From Mansonella perstans (Eukaryota; Nematoda; Chromadorea; Rhabditida; Onchocercidae): 64,000 bases of DNA. The notes under the pieces were generated by a model. That model was not told where the DNA came from. It made no database searches and was given only the letters and a program-made list of their open reading frames with translations. Where the stretch lies: contig JBAMDO010000200.1 of NCBI GenBank assembly GCA_037074765.1, positions 36,266 to 100,265 of the forward strand. The letters run 5' to 3'. The translations under genes were made by a program, and so were the position numbers. Shown in pieces: positions 25,841-39,146 of this stretch (the stretch's first letter is position 1; each line of letters begins with the position of its first letter).

Positions 25841-27762
25841 ATAATACTAAATTAAAACGTAAAGTATTTTCTTGTTTTTTTGAAATCGAATGAGAAAATT
25901 TTACATGCAAAAAAAAATTGCAGCAATTTTAATTTAAAATTTCAAAATTTTCAATAATTTATTCTTTGTTGAGCTTTTGTTTAAAATGCCAGTTCCTTTG
26001 TGTATTTGATCTCATGGATAGGTTCTATTTTAATAAATAAACTATTTCTTTTATAAATTTATTTGATTTCTTAAAAAACTAATGAAAAAACAAATTATTT
26101 TAGTGCCATTTTCTTGCCAACTTAACTTATTAATTTTAACATAAATATGAAATGAGACAGTTAAATGCGAAAATATTTTCAATGATTTTTTTTCTTTGGT
26201 AATTAATAATTTTTGTTAAAAAATATTGCAAATGAATTTTCAAAATTAACGAAAATTTTTAATTAAATGAGAAATGAATAAATAAATTTTCCACGTTTCT
26301 AGCTACATTGAGTGGGTAATGAATAATTATTTTTACTAAGACGATAGCTTTCTCAAGAAATTTTCACTACAAACACCTGGTGGTATTTTAATTTAAAAGT
26401 TAATTTTATATTTATAATGCAGAATTCAATTGTAAACTGTCAACTGTTCACTTTTTTTTTATCCGCTAACTGTACCATTTTTTTCTTCATTTTAATATGT
26501 AATGCTGCTTTATGAATGAAATTTCATTCTTTAATGTAATTTCTCTGTTTTTCTTTTTTTTTTTTTTTTTGCTTTAAATGGGTAACATGTTGTTTAAATG
26601 TTATTTATTCTTCTCTTAAATAATTAAAATATTTGAATGATAGCTATTAAATACAACTTGATAAATTTCTTTCTTTAGTCCTCAAATGAATTGAAATGTT
26701 TTTTTTTAAAAAAGAAGCAAAATTAAGTTATAATTAAATTCTGCATCGACTATTCTGATTTGTTCAGCCAGTATTTTGCTGATAAATTGATAGTTTCATT
26801 GCAATTTGAATATTTTGAAAGATTGAACAATAATTCGCAGGATAATTAGGATAATTATAAAAAAAAAGTTTTAAAGATTGATATATATGCAAAAAGGAAA
26901 AGATAATTTGCAAATATTTTGAGTTGAAAAAAGTAAGTTTGAAATTACGGCTAAATTCTCGTTGAATTTTGCAATAAATCAATCAAAATCAAATGAAATG
27001 ATATTGGCAAAGAAAAAATAACAGCTAGAATTATTTGTTGAATGTTAATTAAATGACAATTAATTGATCTATTCCATTATCCAATTATCGTTTTTTCCAC
27101 ATTTTGAATTTTGATTCTTTGAATAAAAGAAAAAGATACGAAGTATTCTTTGCGTTAATTATTATTAAAATGCTTATCATTTTTCTCTTAACACATGCAT
27201 AATTAATTTCAACAATAATTTATTCCGTCAAAAAAGATTTATGTGAAATAATCAATGAACAAGTTCAACAAATAAATGAATTCAAATAACAAGAATTTAA
27301 GAACGAATGAACTGAAATGAAATTATAAGTGATAAATGCGTGGTATTAATAGTATGCATCATAATCACATCAGAATCTTATTAAAAATTTTAATGATGTT
27401 GAAATAAATACACTTTATGAATTATTCTGATTTGATTTACAGACTATATGGTATAGTCTTCATAAAAATAAATACTCATTCTAAGTTTAAAAAGTTATAA
27501 ATAAATTAATACTTCATTTTCTTTTTTTAAAAAAAATATCAAATGTTTTTGAAAAAAAATATTGTTTTAAAATTTTAAAAGTATTTCCAATCACATCATA
27601 ACTTACTCAGTCATTAACTTACTAGATCACAATGCCTTACGATTGATTTCATTTGCATATGCAATTAATGATTTTATCTTATCGAAAATAATTCTAGTTT
27701 CTCAAAAAACAAACAAAACACGAATAAATTAGAGAAATATAATACAGATGAAAGAAATGAAA
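25841..27762. other. Convergent intergenic region between unc-42 and the cysteine-repeat gene
   Basis: AT-rich sequence between two stop codons. It holds polyadenylation-like hexamers for both strands (26032 on +, about 27210 on -). I see no further coding sequence. Confidence 0.5.
26032..26041 (+). terminator. Polyadenylation signal candidate for unc-42
   Basis: Two overlapping AATAAA hexamers lie about 190 bases after the predicted stop codon. In such AT-rich DNA the hexamer is common by chance, so this is a position-based guess. Confidence 0.35.
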
Positions 27763-30700
27763 TTATTTTCTAATTTCACAACGTAGTCCGCGATAACCTG
27801 GATTGCAGATACAACGTGGTAGGCCACGTGACGTCTTTATACATTTCGCGTTATTATAGCACAAATTTAAGCAAATATCTGAAAAATTAAAAATGTTTTC
27901 TTTTATTGCGACGTTAGCAGTGGAATAATATTTATTTTGCTTAAATATTAGTATTAACGTTACCGTAGACGTATGTATAAGTCAGCACAATTAACAATCA
28001 TTACGTTTACAAATTTTATTTTTTTGCTAAACTGAATGAACTATTGCAAATTTCATTTCATTCGTAAATATCAATAGGTCAACATTTGTTTGTTATTAAT
28101 TGCTTAATCAACAGGACAATCTGCAAACAATGCCTAATTGACCAAATCACCGCATGTGAACATTATTATTAATAGATAAAATTAGAGTTAAATAATAGCG
28201 TTTAATTTGACTAATGGTTTGATTAATACTTTAGTCTCTTAATTAGTAATCATCTGACTTTATTAGATCAACAAATTATATCATCATTCGTTTTTTCCTC
28301 ACCTTGTATTTATTGAACATCGAACTAACCTGTACAGGTAAAACCGTTTCCAACAAAGCCCGGTTGACATCGACAGCTATAAGTCGGCTTGTTTTCTTGA
28401 TCAGGTAAATCAATACATGCCGCCAACCAATGGCAGTTGTGCTCGCCGCTTGTACACTGATTCGTTGAAACACAAGTTTCGACCGATGTAGCACCTTAAA
28501 TGAAAAAAAGTAAGCTAGATTCTAATTAATCTGATTTTTATCATATTTTTCTAGCTCAAATAACCATTTTCTTCAATAGTTTCACTAGTGTTACGTATAA
28601 AATAATTACCAAAGATCCTTGTTGTGGTACCGAATGGACATTTTTTACATGAATTGGAACCAATTTCATCCTGATAATAACCATAACTACAGTTCAGACA
28701 TTTTTTATGATCGAAACTTAAATAATGTCCTTGTTGACAGTTTGCTGAAATTATTTCATTTCAGAAGCACTGATGGTCACCACTTAATGAAATTCGATGT
28801 TAATAATTTTATATTTATATTATTAATTTGCTATCGTTTTATCGAATCGGTATTAGTAGGATTCCGTATTAATAATCTTTCAAAAATAATAATGACTCCT
28901 CTTCAGTAGTAATTAGATCATTGATTGATACTAACGCAATGTGCAAGATTTCTCGCTTGTTGATCCAACCGATTCCGTAATAAATGCTGGATCACAGGGT
29001 CGGCATAGTAAATCTTTCGATTCTTTAAAAAATCCGCGCTGACACGGTACACAAGTGCTATCAGATGAATGTTCCTCGCCAGCTGGGCAATTTTCTGAAA
29101 TAAAAAAGAATCGGATCGGATGGATGAAACATTTAATTGTAACCAATAAATGATGGATTACAATTAGCAAAAAAAAATTATTTTATAATACTGTTGAAAG
29201 TTTAATAATTTCTGACAAATGCTTCAAAACATGACAGCTAAGAAGAATAGATATTTCACTTGTCACTACTGGATTTGACTACTACAACATCATTACTGCT
29301 TTGATTGCAAGTATTGATAAAAAATTTTTACCGATACATTGATCGATTGAAGTTGAATTGATGCTAACAGTGACAGTGTTTTGTGGACACGGTAAGCAAT
29401 CTTTTGAGCCTGGATCTGGTTGATAGGCCAAATAACCACATGGTTCACATTTGTTGGTTATTTGGTTCAGAAAATGGCCAGGAGGACATTCTACTGCAAA
29501 CTAATGAAATAAAATCTCGGTAGTTTCAAATTTGTATGGATAGCGATAAAATTGAAAATTGAAAATAGAAAAAAGTAAATTTAAAATTTCCAAAGGATGA
29601 GGATCAATACAAACCAATGCATGCAGTTTCATTAATAGATCCGGTGATTAGTGTCGTATATCCGTGAGGACATTTATAACATCGTGGTCTGCCGGATCGA
29701 TATTGAAAGTAACCTCTTGGACAATGTTCACACTTGTTTGATAAAAGGCTGTGATAATGGCCAGGTTCGCAAAGTACTATGAATAACAAAGTTTATGAAA
29801 TTTGATTAAGTAATAAATAATTATGAAAGAGAAATTGCAATATTGCTGAATATTTAATTTGCTATTTGAAGAGATATTATTTGACAGAATAGTAGTAAAA
29901 TAATGAGTTTCATTGCAAATATTCCTAAACTTTTCTTGAACTTTCAAAATAATTTTTCCCATTTCTAGTTTTACCAGCAGTTGATAAGTGCATAGAAAGG
30001 AAAGTTGCAGTATAATTTCAACGATAACTTAAGTACTTTCTCTAATCGAATTTAATTAATTATGTTTGATTTCATGTTTTTTCATCAGTTTAAAAATTAG
30101 TTTTGCTATTTTTTAATGTTATTTCATGCCCAATAAAATCATGCAATATTAGGTTAACATGTGCATCATCTACACTGTTTCATATATTTTACAGACTAGT
30201 TTGAGTTGAGGACTAGTCTGATTTGAATATGATAGCTTGATGTGAAGAAATTTGTTAGAATTGAAATAAATATGAATTATTGTGGCCAGATAAATGAAAA
30301 AATACCTTCGATTGATTCAGGAAACAAATCGAACAATTTTTATGTTGCAAGTATTTGCAGCTGTATGATTAAAACCATGAAATTATCACCAAAAAAAAAA
30401 GTAATCTATTTTAGTTTTTCCAAATGAATGCTAAATTCAATAATTAATTTTAAAAAGTCAAACTAATTAAATGAATCAATGAAATTATGCTAGTTTTAGC
30501 AATTTTAATCACATTTTAGGCTGAATATCAATGTTAAAAAAACCCGTAACGTAACTAATTTTACTTAATTATTTTAATTGCTTTAATTATTGATGAAATA
30601 TATTAATTGGCCTATATTATCATGCAATGTGATATTGGGATGATAGTTTTAAGCATATTTATCAAGCAATTTTTATCATGCATTCATTTCCATTTCAAAC

Positions 30701-33700
30701 AAAATGAACTTCAAAAACGAGAAATATATTTTAACTGTAACCCGCAAAGAGCAAAATTTTCTTCATTCTTCAAGTATTTTATACTCTCATGTATTGATTA
30801 ATTAATTGATTATCCAGTTATTGAAATGAGCCACATTTTTTTTTTTGCAACCACAATGTGTAAATATCATTGCTAATCAATCAATTATCGGCATGTAATT
30901 AACTGAATAAAAAAGTAAATGTGAGTTAATGATAGATTAAGTTAGCAGGAATGATGTCCTTGTTAGACCGATATTGTTCTTGTTAGACCGATACTGTTTT
31001 TTGATATCTTGAATTTTACTGTTTTAGATTTAAAAAGAAATGATAAATGTAAGAAAGAAAGGTTCTAAATTAGATTGCAATGTTTTGCATTTTTTTTTTG
31101 CAACTTTTAAAATAAAAACTTCAATTGTTAAAAATTGAATTTTCCAAACTGATTACAAACAATAATAGCAAAGTTCAATTCAGTGTAACATTTTTCGTTG
31201 TTTTTTGCTTTGGAAAAGTATTAGTGATCAGTGATCTGTGATCAGATAATGTTGTGGGATACATAATATATTAGTAATTCCCCTTAATAGTTGAATACAA
31301 GTAATATTGTATAAAATTCTTGTTAACATGCTTATCAATTTGTTAAAAATGATCATATCATCAATATTTGCAGTGTAATTTCATCTTCAGATTTTGGGTT
31401 AAATAAAAAAGAAATCAAGATTTTTAAATTTCAATTATCATTTTATGGCAAAGCAATAAATCATTATTGATCCAATGATCATTTATGCAAATTAACTGGA
31501 AATATCATTTTTGTTGTCAACAGTTGAAGATGAAGATGGAGCAGTATTGGTAGAAGTGATTGATGATGAGGAAGCGGATGATTTTTTGACATTTTGAGTT
31601 TTAGTTGTAGGTGATGATAATATATCAGCAGGTCGTGAATTACTCGGGAAATCATCCTTACTGCATTTATCCTGATCGATCAGGGTGGAGCCCCGATAGC
31701 AGAAGAATGCTTCATCAAAGTTTAATGTTTGCGATGGTTTTCCAAGTATTTTCAGGGAATTCGTATACTGAAAAATGCCACCACGTAGACCAATTTGTAT
31801 AACTGCATAGACTGTTGATGTTGCGTCTACTTTAACATTTTGAATTGGATCTCTGAAATTTCAAAAAGGAAAGAAAAAAATTTATCAAAGTGATTTTTCA
31901 TTATTTCCTCCCACATCGATTAATTTGATATATAAAAAATAATAACTGAATAAAAATTTCTTCAATCAATGCTTTTTCTCAAATGAATTGCTATGAATTC
32001 TATTTGTATATTAGTAATTATCAAAATTTCATTAGACTTTCAATTAGCAATAATTATCAAACTTTTAGCAGAAGATTACAGTTGCAGTTGATTTTTTGCA
32101 TGAAATTGTATGATCGATTTAAGAAATTTTCAAATCACAATCCAAAATATAATTCAAGATGAAATTTGATAACAATTCAGTCTACTTTTTTTGCTTTAAA
32201 ATCGGTGTTAACCTTTCCGCAATGAATGTTGCATTGATTCGGTAATAATTTGGCTGTACAATTTCTCCGGTCACTTGTACTTTGCCACAATCATTTACTT
32301 TCCTGAAATTAACATCCCTTCTAACATTGATGATAAATGATGGAATGGAATGAAGAATCATCATTCATGAAGAATCATTAATTAGATATTTTTGAAGAAA
32401 TGTGCTATTAATCTCTAATTAATAATGTCTTAATAAATAAATTGCTGACTACGTATAATATTCAAAAATTTCCAGTCATTTTTCTCTGCTTGACAGCACA
32501 TTTTTTTTGCTTTGCAATATACTTTTTTTATTATATTTTATATAATTAAATAATTTAATTGCTGCTGTATTCGTGCCATATTGATTGAATAATTTAGTTA
32601 TTGAATGCATAAAATCTTGTAAGAAAAAGTAAATAGCTACGATGTAATTATAAATTTTACAATAGAAAGTGCTGCATAATTATTATTTAATTTTTTTTTT
32701 CAGAATAAGACCGAGAGAAGGAGAGAATAGAAGAGAGTGGAAGAGAGATTTTTTAAAAAAAAAGATGAATTTTTACGAATTCGTATTGATAATAACAGGA
32801 AACTAATTGAATTTTCAGAATTTATCGGAATGGAATGCAACAATTTGGTTATTTTTTCTTTCTCTGAAGATTGACTATTCGCAATTTTAATCCTAATTAT
32901 CGTAAGTCATCAAAATTAAAATGTCGGGTTTTCCAACGAAACGAATCGTGATATATTTATTGATAAGGATGATACAAATAAGTGAATACTGAAGGAAAAT
33001 GAATTACATCAATCATTTCATTCCACTTTAAAATACCTGTGTGATATTTATAGCTTATATTTAATTAATTACTCAAAACACAGCTTTTGCTTTTCTCATA
33101 GAAAGAACAATTTCATCTTTTTTTTCAGCGATTTTTTTTTTATTTTTTTTTTGTTTCTTGCAAGGGAATTTTCATCTTCCTCTTGCATAAGGAAACAAAA
33201 TAGACACTATGGCGAATGCGTGAATATTGAAACTTTTGAAAATTCAGAAAATTTTATTAAGTAGATCTTTTCTTATAAATGGGTTGATGATTCATGGCAA
33301 AATAGTGACTGTAATAGGGGTTTCAAGAAATGATGTGAAATTCTTTTAATTAAATGAGGCATCTAAAATCAATTCCAAAAAAAATTTCAACGAATTTTAA
33401 CATTTTCATTATTGCAATGAGAACATTTGGCGTGTATAATTTAAAAAGAATTTTTAAAGCAAAAAAATTCATTTTGATTTTCCAGTTTTTGTTATTTAAA
33501 TGTATGAGAAATTTTTGCAGAAGTTTACCTATTTGATAGCTTATTAAATTTCAATTAAAAATTTTTCCTACTTCTGTACTAAATGTTAATGCATTTCAAA
33601 ATTAACGAAATTTCACCATAAATTGGTATCAAATTTGCATTGGACAGTCTAATCAAATTTTATAAACTGAGAGAAAGAAATTTGTTTTTTTAAAAAAATG

Positions 33701-36700
33701 AAGAATAATTTCAATGAAATCATGGAAATAACTAATCTCAAAATACTTTTCCAGTTTCATCGAAAATCTCGACTTTTTACCAAAACTAGAAGGCCTCACA
33801 ATTTGAAGAAAATTTTTTCTTCAGAAGGTCATTCGTCATGGCATTTGAGATAACAGCTCATCCACAAATAAACAACTAATAAATCTATTTAATGAGATTT
33901 TCTGTGTATTTAGGATAACAGCTCATCCATAAACAAACAATTAATAAATCTATTTAATGAGATTTTTTGGTTCGAAGTGAAAAAAAGACTAGAAAGTTAA
34001 AAAAGAAATTCGAAAACTTTATTCAATAAATCAAAAACTCAAGAGTTTCTTTGCTAAAATCATTTTATCGTGAATAAATCAACTGTTACAAATGTGATTC
34101 CAAAATAACTGAGTGCAAGAAATTTTTATTCCAAAAAATATTTCAATGATTTGTAAATCAGACAGAAAATTTATATTTTTAATTGTTTGATGTTGAGCAG
34201 CCAGCTGGATACGACCACTGTTGAAAAATAGAATTAATCGCTTGTTAGCTCTATAATTAATTAATTGACTAGGCTGAACAGCTTAATCTTCATAAAAAAA
34301 CAGCTTAAAAATTGAACAGCTTAATATTACATATATTACCTCGTGGCTGTTTTTTTTTTGCTCGAACCATAAGGAAATTTCTTTGGTATTAACATTATCA
34401 TTATGAAGTATGTTAAATCTTGAGCAAAAAGTTGCATTTCACAAAATTTCAGCGAAATTTAAATCACAGATTGCCATAAAAAACCGAAAATTAAATGGTC
34501 TTCCCATAGTTGTTAAATTAGAACAATTAATTAACAAAAAAAAGTAGAGTTTGATTTGAAAAATTTTTCACTTCTACTCTCACGGCTAAATTTGGTTTAA
34601 TTAATTAATGAGAAATAAGATTGGGATTTATTAATTTAAAAACTTCCTTTCATTTACAAACTTCCATCAGAACTTTTTCTTTTTTCTAAATTTATCATTT
34701 TCTGAAGCTTCGAAATACAATATTCCGTATAAAATACATCGATATTTCTATTGTCACTTCTAAATGGAACAATTTTGCAAGAGATTTTCAACATCAAATT
34801 TTGCTTATTATCTTCTTTTCTCTTTTTTCTCGTACTCTTACTGTTTCTTTACACTAAAACTTTCCAGATCTTTTTTACTTTAATCACATTTCCCTTGTGT
34901 GTCACTGTTTTTTCGTCTTAAGTGTTTTTGTGCTTCGTTTTTCATTTTTAAAAAATAGCAAAATCATTGCTTTCGAACAAATTTTAAAATTTATTCTATA
35001 AGTTTAAATTTAAATAAATTTTTCGCAATTGTTTCCAGTAATTTCCTTTGCTCTCAAATCTTCCGAAGAATGGTTAATGAATGATTATCAGTTTGCTGCA
35101 ATAAAACTGCCGTTCTGCTAAATGATATTGTCGTGACAGGGGAAGATTAGCTAGAAGACAAGGAAGACAAGACAAGAACACAAGTTACAGTACAATCAGT
35201 AACATTTTAATCACCTAGTGCTATCCACTTCTGATATAGTTATAACTATGTAATTTAAATGCGATATTCATTTATGTATGGCCTAACTACTACAGTTTCA
35301 CTTGCGGTACCATAATAATAGTTCATTTTAGTACGTGTAATTAAATTATCGTTAAATGACAATTTCAAAACAATTTTTAATTTCGATCGTAAAACGGTAA
35401 AAAGATGAAAAATAGTTTCGAAATTTTATTCAAAAATGGCATTTATAATTATTTGTATTGGAGTCATTTACTATTACTATTAACTAATTTTTTCATCTTC
35501 CTTATTCAATTTTATCTTCTCTTCCTCTCTTTCCCTTCTTTTTTTTTCTTATCATTTCAGTCTTTTAGAAAATGGATAAATAGTTTTTTTTTCTTTTTAA
35601 AAGAATTTCACAAAAATCTAATCACTATTTTAACCAAAACATTGTCAATTATTCTTTCATTTTATTGTTGTTTGTTAATCGTTAATGGGAAATTGGGATG
35701 AATTTTAAATTTCCATCCCTCTTTCTCTCTCTTTTTTCTCCTCCTTTTAACACTCTTTCATATTACAGCACTGATTAATTCTTTTTTTTTTTCATTTTCG
35801 TTTGAGAGAAACAAAAGGAAAGTGAATGTCAAATCCATCAAAGTTGTTTTCTTTTTATTTATCAAAATTTTTACCGAAAAAAAATTTCGTTTTTTTTTTT
35901 TTTTTTTGGAAAAAATTAAACGAAAACTTTTAAACATCGGATCTGATAATGTTAATAAATAGGATTGGATTAAAAGCTTAACAAAAATACGATTAAGGTA
36001 GGTTGTTAAAGAAAGAAGAAAAAAATAACATATTCAGTAAAATTTGGTTTAAAATAAAGTAATTTAAGTAAGAATTGTTTAGTGTGTCATTCTATCTTAA
36101 TATATCTTGCAATTGATAATATGCCAGAAAAATATCATTTTTTTTGAATAATTGAATAACTTCAACAACAGGTAAGCCAAATTTTTATGTGTAATGTTAA
36201 ACTTGAATATTGAAATGTCAGGTGTAATTCAAATTTCTCTATCTTGACCACTGTAGCAGTAGAGTTTATGTTGCCTAAGAACTCAATAACTTCTATTAAT
36301 CATTTATCAAAAATAAGTTGGAATGATGCGGACAAGTGTGAATAGTAGAAAAAGAAAAAGGAAGTGCTATTGACTGTTGGAGAAAATTTTTAAGTTTAAT
36401 TTTATTTACGCCTAAACGTAAACAATTTACTATTCATTAGAAGATATAATGATATCCTCAGATGAACTATTTCTAGGTTTTCAATATTATTATCTCTGCA
36501 CTAACTTTATTTACTAGAAGATTGCAGTAGAAACAGGGCTTATTATTAAAATATAATTGAGTACATAGGAAATTACTAGGCATGACAAAATATTTCAGAA
36601 ATACCAAAAGTCTAATAAAAAAAGCCTTATGAAAAATAAACGATTTATTTCAAGCTAGCCAAAATGAAATCCAAATAAATTTTTAACATAGGAATATGAA

Positions 36701-37082
36701 AACAGATGTAATCTACACATATCACTTAGAATGACAGTATAAATATAGCCTAAATGCACAGACCAGTTTAAAATGATCATTGTTTGAAAGACACTTACTT
36801 TTCAGATTTTGAACCACCACAAATTAACCAGTGCTTATTGATGAAACGTAGAGAAGCAAGGAGGCTATTACGCATGATAACATTCCATTTTGGTACTTTT
36901 TGAATCTTTTCAAGTGATGCATTCGGATAATCCACCTGAAATCGTACCACTCGAACAGCTGGTACTGTTTCTTGAATTGCAGTAGTTTCTTCTGTTGCAA
37001 TTAGCAGTATGCAGCAGCTAATGATATTAGCCAAAAAATATCGTCGATTATTGTAGATGGATAAATGATGATACATAATCAT
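27763..37082 (-). CDS. Secreted protein with four ephrin-receptor-like cysteine repeats and two EGF domains, 9 exons, 487 aa
   Basis: Exons in transcript order: 37082-36799, 32302-32213, 31852-31662, 29776-29615, 29493-29332, 29094-28936, 28744-28610, 28494-28330 and 27878-27763. Residues 14-29 (YFLANIISCCILLIA) form a signal peptide. Residues 40-189 are an N-terminal region I do not recognise. Four six-cysteine repeats follow at 190-242, 243-296, 297-349 and 350-403, with the C..G.....C..C..G......C..CP..T pattern of the GCC2/GCC3 (ephrin-receptor-like) family found in SCUBE and SVEP1. Two EGF-like domains (about 404-450 and 451-487, six cysteines each) end the protein. No membrane segment is seen, so it is probably secreted matrix or signalling protein. 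Repeat exons 4-8 start and end in phase 1. The 4.5 kb first intron is the largest. ATG at 37076 is an alternative start. Confidence 0.83.
30959..30998. repeat. Short tandem duplication (20-base unit)
   Basis: CTTGTTAGACCGATATTGTT is followed directly by the same unit with one substitution (GATACTGTT). It sits in the third intron of the cysteine-repeat gene. Confidence 0.8.
33849..33969. repeat. Tandem duplication, 65-base period
   Basis: Two copies of about 56 bases at 33849-33904 and 33914-33969, both beginning GATAACAGCTCATCCA and ending with TTTAATGAGATTTT. They differ at only a few positions, so the duplication looks recent. It lies in the first intron of the cysteine-repeat gene. Confidence 0.85.
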
Positions 37083-38785
37083 CTTTGGGAAAATCTTGTT
37101 GCGAATTTACTACTCTTTTCTACTGTGCTACTACCACCACGATGTAATTACCACCTTTAACGATATTATATAACAACAACGCCACTCCTCTTCACCATCG
37201 TTCCCAGAAAATTTTCGAACTATAGGATCTCTCATTCTCTCTCCTCTTCCGATTTTGTTTTGGTGATCCATTAATCCGTGACATCTTTTCTCAGCTGAAT
37301 ATTGTTGGCATTATTCATTTCTTGTTACGGATGTTGCTGACCTGAATATTACTATTCCTGTTTGTCTTCTTCTTCATTTGCCTCTTCTTTTTCTTCTTCT
37401 TCATTTACTTCTTATTCCAATCAAACATGAGAATTAATTAGTTTTAGAAACCGTATAACGGTGCAAACACATTGGAATGATTGTTTAATTCAATCGCACA
37501 AAAAGAATCAATTAATTGACTAATACAAAAAGGAATTCGTAGTTGAAAATATAATTTAACGTTAACTATAAAAAATCGGCGAACTGGAAAAAAAACAAAA
37601 AACAATGATGTTAAATTAATACAAATGCAATTAACTGCATTTTAATTAACATTATTTTAAAAATCACAAGTATGAGAATTAAAGGGAAATAAAAGTTACG
37701 CAGAAAAAAAAATTACTAACAAAACTTCAGCAAACTTCAAAAAAAACAATTAAATGAATCGAATTTTTTGCATTGCTATTTCTTCAATTTTCATACCATC
37801 ATTTTTGAAAAGAGGTTTGATCAGTATTTTCAATTATTTTTATCATTAAAAAAAGAACGCTCTGAAGGTTGAAAATAAATTTATAGCTCTTTTTCATTAA
37901 TTTAAAACAATAAATAGGCTTGAAATTAATTAAATTAGTTCACTTCGATTTCTTACAAACTTAGCCTTTCTTAAATAAAACAGTCGTCCAAATATCATTC
38001 TTCATATTCTTCCAAATGATTGTATAAAATTTCAGTTCTTTTGAGCAAAATTCATTTTCAATTCTTTTAAAATCTACTAATGCATTTCATCCTCTACCTA
38101 TGAAAAAAAACAAATTGATTATTATGAAATTTCTTTTGTAAATAATTTTAAAATAATGCTTTGTAAATAATTTACTCATAAAATAAATAAAAGTATTTAA
38201 TTATTTCGATCAACAACTACGAATGGATATTTTTGTGGAATATATCTATCAAAAATCTTACCAGTGATTTAAATATGAAAGAAAAAATCATTTTTTCAAA
38301 TTGATGCCAAAGTGAGAATTTTAGTGCCACAAAGACATTTTATGACTGCAGTCTGCATTAAAGATAAGCAAGTATTACCATGAGAAATTATCAATTTTCC
38401 TCTTTGACCTAAATTAAAGTATTAAAGCTATGAATGAACTGAATGATAGACAAATATTGTAATACATTCTATGTATGCAAATTTATTGGGAATTTTTTTT
38501 TGATAAATGAAATAATTTCATAGTTTCGGTTTTGTTTTTTTTCGAATTTTTGTCATAAGCAGCTGAAAGTGCTCACTTCACAACTTATTTTTTATTTTTC
38601 TTACTTCTCATTTTCTTTCTTTAAAATCACTTCTATTTCCATGTAATCAAAATGTTTGATGAATTTTATAAAGTCGAACGACAAAGAGGGAGAGAGAGAA
38701 AGAGAAAAAGAAGAAGACTGGATATGAGAAGATAAGAAAAAGTGAACTTTTCAAGAATGGCTTTTTTGGAGCAGAAACTTTGAAA
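37083..38785. other. Upstream region between divergent genes
   Basis: This is the presumed promoter region of the cysteine-repeat gene (to the left) and of the small candidate gene (to the right). A pyrimidine-rich stretch lies at 37180-37420 and a GA-rich run at 38685-38720. No exon was recognised. Confidence 0.4.
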
Positions 38786-39146
38786 ATGTGTACGTTAAAA
38801 GTAAGTTCAATGTTATAAAATATGTCGAATTTTTCGTCTTACTTTTTTTCGTTATTTCATTTTCTTCATTTAAATTAATTTGCAAAACTTGCCATAGAAT
38901 AATAAAAATTCAATCAAAACTAATAATTTTAAATGGTAAAATTGCAACTTTACTGATATAAAAAAACTTACATTTCAACAGTTCATTGAGATGACAATTC
39001 GAAAAATATTTGATTCAATCATTTTAGAAAATCGTAATAATGAAGCAGAATTAGCGATAATAACATTTGGTTTGTTAAGTGGCAAATGTAAATTTTGTTC
39101 ATTATGCAAATACATTGCTGCGTTTCTTCCGAATTTATGCAAGTAG
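38786..39146 (+). CDS. Possible two-exon gene for a 59-residue cysteine-containing protein
   Basis: Exon 38786-38800 (MCTLK) ends at a strong GTAAGT donor in phase 0. Exon 38982-39146 follows a TTTCAACAG acceptor and runs to TAG. The product starts MCTLKFIEMTIRKIFDSI and has a cluster of cysteines near the C-terminus (GKCKFCSLCKYIAAF..NLC). Five cysteines lie in the two exons together. The spacing loosely recalls saposin-like or small antimicrobial helices, but the protein is too short for a full saposin domain and I do not name it. The phase does not allow these exons to join the globin gene downstream (first certain globin exon needs phase 0). It could also be an exon of a longer unseen gene or chance. 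Confidence 0.35.

Noticed and set aside
35405..35701. Hydrophobic plus-strand frame of 98 codons
   Set aside because: Low-complexity F/L/S-rich translation of a pyrimidine-rich intron with no splice support.
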